Assembly (NCBI GenBank): GCA_022036555.1
Contig: CM039120.1
Location: forward strand, 23,092,227 to 23,156,226
From: Microstegium vimineum
Lineage: Eukaryota; Streptophyta; Magnoliopsida; Poales; Poaceae
DNA length: 64,000 nucleotides
Direction: 5' to 3'
The translations under genes were made by a program, and so were the position numbers. The notes beneath the pieces are model-generated. The model was given only the letters and a program-made list of their open reading frames with translations, was not told where the DNA came from and ran no database searches. Positions 57,363 to 64,000 of this stretch are shown one piece after another (position 1 is the stretch's first letter; every line of letters begins with the position of its first letter).

Positions 57363-57449
57363 CATGCAGTCAAAATAATAATTATTTGCATTTGTTATTT
57401 TCATAACTCATAATTCATTCGATGTTTAGTCACGAAACTTTAACCAAGC
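57363..57449. other. Continuation of the AT-rich target after the Reina insertion
   Basis: 87 bp joining the sequence left of 51862 to the right Tat element. It ends in caagc, the candidate target duplication of the Tat element, whose partner is outside the window. Confidence 0.6.
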
Positions 57450-58471
57450 TGTTGACACAAAAAGCATCAGGATCTGCGAACACCTCGGACTTATACCCGA
57501 AATTCGATATCCGAGGGCGTGCTAGTCGATTTGACCAGTTAATCGACAAGGACGATAATTAGAACAAGATTCAATCAAGACAACGGCGATGCGCCCGGAT
57601 GCCAAGATTGAGACTTGATCAGGATAACTAGAGCAGAGCTGAACGAGACAACAGCGATGCGCCCGGATGTCAAGGCTCAGAGGTACTCCCACGCGGAACT
57701 TACAAGGGTTTGACGGAGATCAGGGTGATGCAGCCCGTCGAAGCTTGAAGAACTCGTTGATAAACTAAGACTAATGCAAAAAAAGGGTAAATTGCAGTAA
57801 AAGTAGAATAAGAGTAAATTGATTTGATTTTGATTGGATTGATCTTTTTTTACACGCAGCTCTTGAGCACCTATTTATACTCCCGCATGGAGAGTTGTAC
57901 AGAGACACGATTCGTACCTTCCCTAAAACAAACTCCTAACTTTAAGGAAACTGACTCGCGCAGGAGTTGGATCTAAATAACAATATTATTTTCCTAAACA
58001 AACATGCCTATTTTAAAGGAAAACAAACGACTCGTCCAAGAGTCGCACTCAAACTACTATAATAATACTGGTATAGAATCTCCAATTTCCTTATGTCTTC
58101 GCTTCGATGAAAACTTTCCATCGACAGACTCCATTAATCTGCGATTTCCTTCTTTTGCCACCGGCAACCTTCTACTGACGTTAACTGCCACATCACCCTG
58201 TGCCCATTGGCTTTCCATGCCCATCGGCAATCGGCATCGGCAACATCTCCTCATCGGCAATCGGCAACTTTGTAATCCTGGTGACCTGACCTCACCAATT
58301 AACTTCTATCGGCAAGAATCTTCTAGCTTTCATTGGCAACAAACTTAGCCTTCTTACAGCGCACTCCCATCGGCAATACTGACCTATGATTTTCCGATAC
58401 CGTTGGAAAAACGACTGCCGATCAACACAAGTCTTAGCTCATTTGACATGTGCCGAAAAACGGTGTCAACA
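57450..58471 (-). repeat. 3' LTR of right Tat element
   Basis: On the minus strand it starts TGTTGACACC at 58471 and ends GTGTCAACA at 57450. TATA box (minus) gtataaatag at 57871-57880. The U3 part (58160-58420) contains eight exact ATCGGCA/TGCCGAT heptamers. Confidence 0.9.
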
Positions 58472-58487
58472 CATGCCCCCCAATTTC
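58472..58487 (-). other. Polypurine tract of right Tat element
   Basis: On the minus strand GAAATTGGGGGGCATG abuts the LTR start; this fixes the LTR orientation. Confidence 0.85.
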
Positions 58488-58729
58488 GGAGTGTAGAATA
58501 CTTTACGCGCCGAAATTTTCTCCACTGTAGCCTTTCCTTCCAGGACAACTGCACAACTTCCTCGAGTCTCGCACACAAAACCGCAATTTATTAATAAAAT
58601 TCCTCGATCATAGCACAAACAGTTGTAAATCTGACAATATCTCCTTGATTATTGCGCACATTCACCGCAGGCCTCTCCACATTCCTATACAGTATGAGCA
58701 AAAATTCCAAAATACCCCTGACCTAGGTC

Positions 58730-58737
58730 TATAAAAG
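58730..58737 (+). promoter_or_regulatory. TATA box of the antisense plant-mobile-domain gene
   Basis: tataaaag at 58730-58737 on the plus strand, about 160 bp before the first ATG of the spliced gene and just outside the LTR, giving this gene its own promoter opposite to element transcription. Confidence 0.6.
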
Positions 58738-58891
58738 TTACCATGATCCAACTTACTTTTTACCCTAGGCCCACTTTCACATTTCACCTGCCTTCGTCTT
58801 CAACCTCCGGCGGCACCTCCGAAGAATCCGAGCTCAAGCAACAGTACTCTCCCCAAGCCAAGTACGAACCGCAAGAACTCCCTCAGCTCCA

Positions 58892-61800
58892 ATGGCGATC
58901 CAAGTTGACATCCCCAAGGTAAATCCATTTCCTTCTTACTCTTTCTACATGTCCCTTGTCCGTATGAATCCATAATCTTCCCCTTTCCTTCTTTGATTCC
59001 TTCCTCTCTTTTCTTTTCGAAACCTAGGAACTGTACAACAAAGTAGTAATCCCTCTCGAGCAGTCCAGCTTCACCTGCCTAGGCCCAATGGGAAATCCTG
59101 ACCCTAGCTATCTGATCAATGCGGAAGCCAACCGTATCCCATTCAGGTCAGAAAGCTTCAGTTTAGGATTATGGAAGGACGCCTTCCGTTCATGGCCCAA
59201 GCCTACCAAGGGGTAGAAGAACTGGTACCTTAGGGTCATTAGAACACAGCAAGTCTACTGGTCAGAACGCAATCTGGATCAGTGCATCAGGCTCTCCATT
59301 GCCGATATGGAGAAAAACGAGAACATGCTGATAGCGGCCTCCTACTTCTGGTCTGACACCATGAACGCCTTCCTACTCAGACATGGACCAACCACCCCTA
59401 CCCTTGCCGATGTGCACATGCTGACCGGCCTTGATGTTTCTTCCGATAATGTCTCAACTTTATTCCATCGGAAAGCTAAGCATAAAGTGAACACACGAAA
59501 CATTGGCGGCTGGAACGGTTACATTCAAGAGCACCAGAAGACCGGATCGGTAGGGCAAAGAGAGCACGCCACCTTCCTGAACATCTGGCTAGAGAAATTT
59601 ATTTTCTGTGGCAAAACTCTCGGACCGACCACAATGTACCTCCCAGCAGCAGAGCTTCTAGCTGATGGTTCAAGACTCCCTCTCGGCCGATATCTTCTTG
59701 GATCTGTGTACCGCCTTCTACACCAAGTGTCCAAGAAGCTGTTGTTAGGTGAGCCCATCGGCAACCTTGGAGGCCCCTGGTGGTTCATAAACATGTGGTT
59801 AAATGCACACATGTACAAAGTCCTCCAGTTTGACTTGTTTGCTCAGCAATTCCCAAGGGACATATCGGAAAATTACAAATACGGGGATGATGAATCGGCA
59901 ACTCGTCCTCCACTCAACTTCGGAGAGGCCATCATAGTGCTGCCAGGGACCAATGCCGATGCAGAGCAGTTTGGCCTGTTCTTCCAGAAATTTTACAACG
60001 GAATTCCTGCTTCGGAACGGCTCTGGTGGCCATACATTGATGAGGACAACCGATTTCCGCTGCTGTTCAATCTTACCGATGGGAATGTGCCTCAAAATCA
60101 AGTAATCATGAAGGCCAGCATTGTTCCCGGAGCTATCCCAGTCAATATTTTTGGAACCGGGAAGAATGCCCCTCCATCCTTCGAGTTCTACTACCCATCG
60201 ACAGCAGCAAGACAACTGGCATTTGGCCAACTGCCGATCAAGCTCTGCTACTCCAAGGTGATAAAACCAAGGCAGACCATCTCCAGTGCTATGGACTGGA
60301 ACAAAATCGTCAATCTTCCTCCCAATGCCGATACGTCAGATATTGACTTATCCTCCTGGTCACCAACATCCTTCATCACGAATGAATATAAATTTTGGTG
60401 GCAAGAATGGAGATATCAATTATTTGCCAAGTCATCACACTACTATCGGCATATGATTGATGCCAACTACATCATCCCCGACGACGCAGTAAGTTTTTAA
60501 TCCCGATGCATTCCTCATTACTTTATTCTTATCATTGGCATCTGACCTCCTTATGCTTGACAGGTTGACGATCCGATCCCTAAGCTGAGCAATAGTGGAA
60601 AGCCCTTCCACCTTCGAATGATGAGTCCTATATCACTCATCGGCAATAGCGCCCCCACACTGGCTGCCTTCACCCCTCAGAGGGTACCCAAATCGACGCC
60701 TGCAAAAACCAAGGCTACATCGGCTGCTGCTGCTGCCTTGACATGGGTTTTGGTAGTAAATCTCATCTTTACTTATACCGATCACATACTGCCTCATCGA
60801 CAACAGTTTACATTATATAACCTACACTAAACTCTCTCAGGCAGTGAGGTCATCGACAGCTGCTCCAAACGTACAAGCATCCCCAAGTCCTGCTGCCGAT
60901 GCCCCCCAGGCTTCATCGAAACGGGCTGGCTCTCCCACTACCGCACCAAGGAAGAAAAGGCGCCTGAGATTAGCCACCCCATCTTCGCCATCGACTCCAG
61001 TCGCATCACCAACTTTCGACGTGCCAACGGCAGAACCATCATCGGCTCCTATCCCTGATCATCCACTGGATGACATCCCTGATCAGGAGATAACTCTACC
61101 CGCTGCAACAGCGGAGGCGACATCGGCATCGACACCTTCACCAGCCGAAACCCCCGACGAGAGAATGGTGTCGCCACCACAGGAGCCAGCCGCCATAGCG
61201 GAAGCAACACCAGCAGTAGCGCCACCAGCACCCACGACACCTACCTCTCCAACAGAAGCCCGCTCATCGGCAACGGCGTCCGATCTCCAGGATGAAGCTG
61301 TACCAGCTGACATGCCAAGTCCTAGGCAAGAAATTTGCTTCAAGATGGTAAGTCGGTTACCTAAAAATTCATAGTATAATCTTATGATCGGCGCATTTTA
61401 ACTTCTTTTTCAGGCCCAAGATTCCCCGGACAGCCTATTTTCCTTTGGCATCAACCCTCAAGAGGACGAACATCCAGAAGGCCCTGCTCCAGCAAACAGT
61501 CTGTTCTCCTTTGCCGTTAACATCCCTGATGAGGATGAGGACAAAGAAAATTCTGCTCCAGCTTTATCGGCAGAGATCAAATCCAAGCTCGAAGCACTAC
61601 TTTCCTTGCTGCAACAAGATATCTCCCAGCTCATTCAGGATTCAACTGCAGCAAGGACAACTTTCAAGGATATCCAAGGCCACCTCCCTGCTGATACAAA
61701 AGAGATCCTCCTCCAAGCAGCATTTCTGGAAAGCAAACAACTCCAATACCAAAGGCTCTCCCGTCACATAGCCGATAGGAATGCTCAATCCAAGCTTACA

Positions 61801-62160
61801 GAAGAAATGCTCAAGCACAAACACGTTGCCGATGAGAAGCATAAAGACATCGGTCAAGTAGAAGCTTCTAGCATTAATCTTGACCAAGAATTCATCCAGT
61901 TATCGGCAAGGAAAGAAGAGCTGCAGGCCGAGCTAAGAAAAGTTGAAGAGGCCTTGAACGCAGTCAACCAAAAGAAAGCCCAACTGCCCGACAATATCAA
62001 AGTCCTACGTCAAGAAAGGGATAGCAATGCACGACAAGCCATCGCCCTGAAGAGAAAGATCAGGTCGGTCAAAGGGACTGCCGACGCCGATGCCAAGGAG
62101 ATGGAGGAAATAGAGCAAATTCGCCTGCATGCGATATCAGCCATCCAATCCTTCTTGTAA
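58892..62160 (+). pseudogene. Antisense spliced gene of right Tat element: plant mobile domain (PMD) plus coiled coil
   Basis: Probable exons: 58892-58918 (MAIQVDIPK, donor GTAAAT); 59029-60488 (donor GTAAGT); 60564-60752; 60841-61347 (donor GTAAGT); 61414-62160. Exon 2 encodes a plant-mobile-domain-like region (PF10536 type): SYFWSDTMNAFLLRHGPTTP, TLADVHMLTGLDV and GGPWWFINMWLNAHMYKVLQF. Exons 3-4 are Ala/Ser/Thr/Pro-rich with a basic RKKRRLR cluster that could be a nuclear signal. Exon 5 is a long coiled coil (LQAELRKVEEALNAVNQKK). Exon 2 contains one TAG (59214-59216) between KPTKG and KNWYLR, and the exon 1-2 join is out of frame as read. Everything else is open, so it was functional recently or an error remains. 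PMD proteins such as MAIN and MAIL1 act in plant transposon silencing. Confidence 0.8.
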
Positions 62161-62276
62161 TTTATTGTATCGGTCGTTGTAACATTGATACTTGACTTGG
62201 TTTTGTAATATAATGTCAGTACGTTTTTATCGATGCTTAAATAACTTTTCCTCTCATCGGCATTCAAACGAGTACT
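62161..62276. other. Short spacer between the convergent ends of the antisense gene and pol
   Basis: 116 bp holding the 3' end of the plus-strand PMD transcript (aataa-like signals) and the end of the minus-strand pol. The two genes converge here. Confidence 0.6.
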
Positions 62277-64000
62277 CTATGCGTCTACCCAAATACTAGG
62301 GTAATATTTCTTTAAGTATTTCCCGTTGATTGCTCTAGAGAATGCAACTCCTTCGAGAGTTTCTAAAATATAGGCATTGCCAGGAGCAGACTATTTTATC
62401 CGATAAGGACCTTCCCAGTTAGGAGACCATTTTCCAAACTTAGAACTTTTAGTTCCAATCGGTAAAATCAACTTCCATACCAGATCACCATTGGCAAATT
62501 GCTTCACTTTTACTTTCTTGTCATACCACCTAGCAACCCTTTTCTTATTTTCTTCAATACTAATCAAAGCCCTCAACCGATGACTTGCTAAATCTTCCAA
62601 CTCATCTTTCATAAGAGTGGCATAATCATCGGTCGTCAATTGATCTTGAAAAGATAATCGCCTAGAACCAGTTTTAATTTCCCAAGGCAGGACAACATCG
62701 TGTCCATAGACTAACTGATATGGCGAAACTTTAGTTGCACCATGACAAGCCATTTGATACGACCATAAGGCTTCATTCAACATCACATGCCACCTTCTAG
62801 GGTTCTCTTCAATTTTGCGTTTGATAAGCTTAATAACTCCTTTATTAGTCGCTTCAGCTTGACCGTTAGCTTGAGCATAATAAGGAGAAGAATTCAATAC
62901 CTTAAACCCCATATTAGCAGCGAATTCATCAAACTCTCCCAATGTGAACATGGTTCCTTGATCGGTAGTAATAGTTTGAGGAATACCGAATCGGTAAACA
63001 ATGTGTTCTTTTACAAAATCCACCATGTTTGCCGATGTTACCTTCTTTAAAGGAATTGCTTCAACCCATTTAGTGAAGTAATCGGTCGCAATAAGTATAA
63101 ACTTATGCCCCTTACTTGATGGTGGATAAATTTGACCGATGAGATCAATAGCCCATCCTATAAACGGCCAAGGCTTGATTATAGGATTCATTGCCGATGC
63201 AGGTGCCCTCTGCACATTTCCAAACTTCTGACAATCATGGCACCCTTTGAAGTAATTGAAGCAGTCTTCAAGAATTGTCGGCCAATAATATCCATTTCGC
63301 CTGATCATCCACTTCATCTTGAATGCCGATTGATGCGCTCCATACACACCTTCATGGATTTCACCCATCAACTCTTTTGACTCCTCTTTCCCAAGGCACC
63401 TGAGTAAAACTCCATCAATCATCCGATAATACAATTCATCATCAAGGAGCACATACTTAGTAGCTTGAAACCTCAGACGCCTTTCAACCTTCTTAGATGG
63501 ATCTTTTAAGTAATCGGCAATCTCTTTTTTCCAGTCATCGGCAACTGTTACCGATGTCACAATTTCTTGAATCGGCTGATACTCTGAAGCATTCTGTGCC
63601 AACCGATTGGCCTCTTCGTTATGCAACCTAGGAATATACTCAAGGCGGTACTCTTTGAATTCCTTCAACAGTCGCAAACACCTCTCATGGTGTGTAATCA
63701 ACACTTCTCTTTTGCATTCATATACTCTAGTCAGTTGATTGATCACCAACATAGAGTCGCCAAAGATTTCAACGGCATCGGCACACACTTCTCTGAGCAG
63801 TTCCAACCCTTTTATCAAAGCTTGATACTCAGCCTGATTGTTTGTTGAGGTAGCAACAATCGGCAACGAGATCTCATACTTCCGCCCTTGGGGTGAAATT
63901 AAGAGAACACCGATACCTGCTCCTTCCTTGCACGTAGATCCATCAAAGAATAAAGTCCAAGGAGCAATCTCCACAGAGCTTACCATATTGCAATGCTGCG
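62277..64000 (-). pseudogene. pol of right Tat element: RNase H and integrase (partial, late stop)
   Basis: Minus-strand open frame of more than 530 codons that continues beyond the window edge. RNase H of the second, archaeal-like type found in Tat elements: Asp in LFFDGSTCKEGAGIG, Glu in NNQAEYQALIKGL, Asp in FGDSMLVINQL. Integrase: HHCC ending CHDCQKFG, then Asp in AIDLIGQIYPP, Asp in TTDQGTMF and Glu in NGQAEATNKG; the C-terminal GDLVWKLILPIG follows. A TAG at 62393-62391 comes right after GPYRIK; reading stays open in frame for 37 more codons (family-like sequence ending WVDA) to a TAG at 62279-62277. There is no chromodomain, as usual for Tat. RT and gag lie outside the window. Confidence 0.9.

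Larger units (their letters stand above)
57450..64000 (-). mobile_element. Right Tat-lineage Ty3/gypsy element, minus orientation, partial
   Basis: On the minus strand the order is pol (RNase H-integrase, running off the window edge), an oppositely directed spliced gene, polypurine tract, 3' LTR. This is the known Tat layout with an extra antisense ORF between pol and the 3' LTR. Better preserved than the left Tat element: pol has one late stop and the antisense gene one clear stop. The whole element is full of the heptamer ATCGGCA/TGCCGAT. Confidence 0.9.

Overview
The window is a gene-poor block of nuclear plant heterochromatin, most likely from a grass and probably a panicoid. The reasons are nested Ty3/gypsy and Ty1/copia LTR retrotransposons of the Tekay, Reina, Tat, Athila and Sirevirus types, a Helitron 3' end of the common grass form, and a fragment of plastid 23S rRNA. 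I found no convincing ordinary host gene. All coding sequence belongs to mobile elements, and most of it is broken by stops and single-base shifts.

Layout. 1-23,435: a Tekay-type chromovirus with 3-kb LTRs (its 5' edge lies outside the window), interrupted by a second copy of the same family at 4,983-16,550 (5-bp duplication ttatg). That inner copy carries a 921-bp solo-LTR-like insertion at 9,348-10,268 (duplication gaatg). 23,436-25,853: the 3' end and 3' LTR of a Sirevirus that the outer Tekay element split. 25,854-29,934: an Athila-like 3' non-coding region and one LTR, followed by a tRNA-Asp-type primer site that runs straight into the C-terminal part of a Helitron helicase (to 30,796). 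The Helitron 3' terminus is at 46,924. Between them, 30,904-46,631 is a Tat-lineage element lacking RT and integrase, with gag and protease on the plus strand and a spliced antisense gene on the minus strand. A copia-type LTR sits in its gag (33,102-35,168) and a minus-strand Sirevirus solo LTR in its antisense gene (40,619-42,543). 46,925-48,035 is more Athila-like sequence, and 48,035-49,214 is plastid 23S rRNA in reverse. 49,215-51,862 is unrecognised AT-rich sequence. 51,863-57,362 is a complete but decayed Reina chromovirus (duplication catgc). 57,450 to the end is a second Tat element on the minus strand: LTR, an antisense spliced gene for a plant-mobile-domain/coiled-coil protein, then RNase H-integrase.

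Beyond the nest itself, four things deserve attention. (1) Both Tekay copies carry, upstream of gag, an ORF whose first residues match the histone H3 tail at 10 of 11 positions, in an element whose integrase ends in a chromodomain. (2) The right-hand Tat element is peppered with the heptamer ATCGGCA/TGCCGAT, about 31 copies in 5.7 kb on both strands, in LTR, exons, introns and opposite-strand pol alike. This resembles the dispersed targets of a self-encoded DNA-binding protein. (3) Two unrelated Tat elements each carry an antisense, TATA-driven spliced gene of the same plan: globular N terminus, low-complexity middle, coiled-coil C terminus. (4) The LTRs of the left Tat element carry an array of as-1-like TGACG pairs.

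All family assignments come from motifs and structure read by eye; no database search was run.
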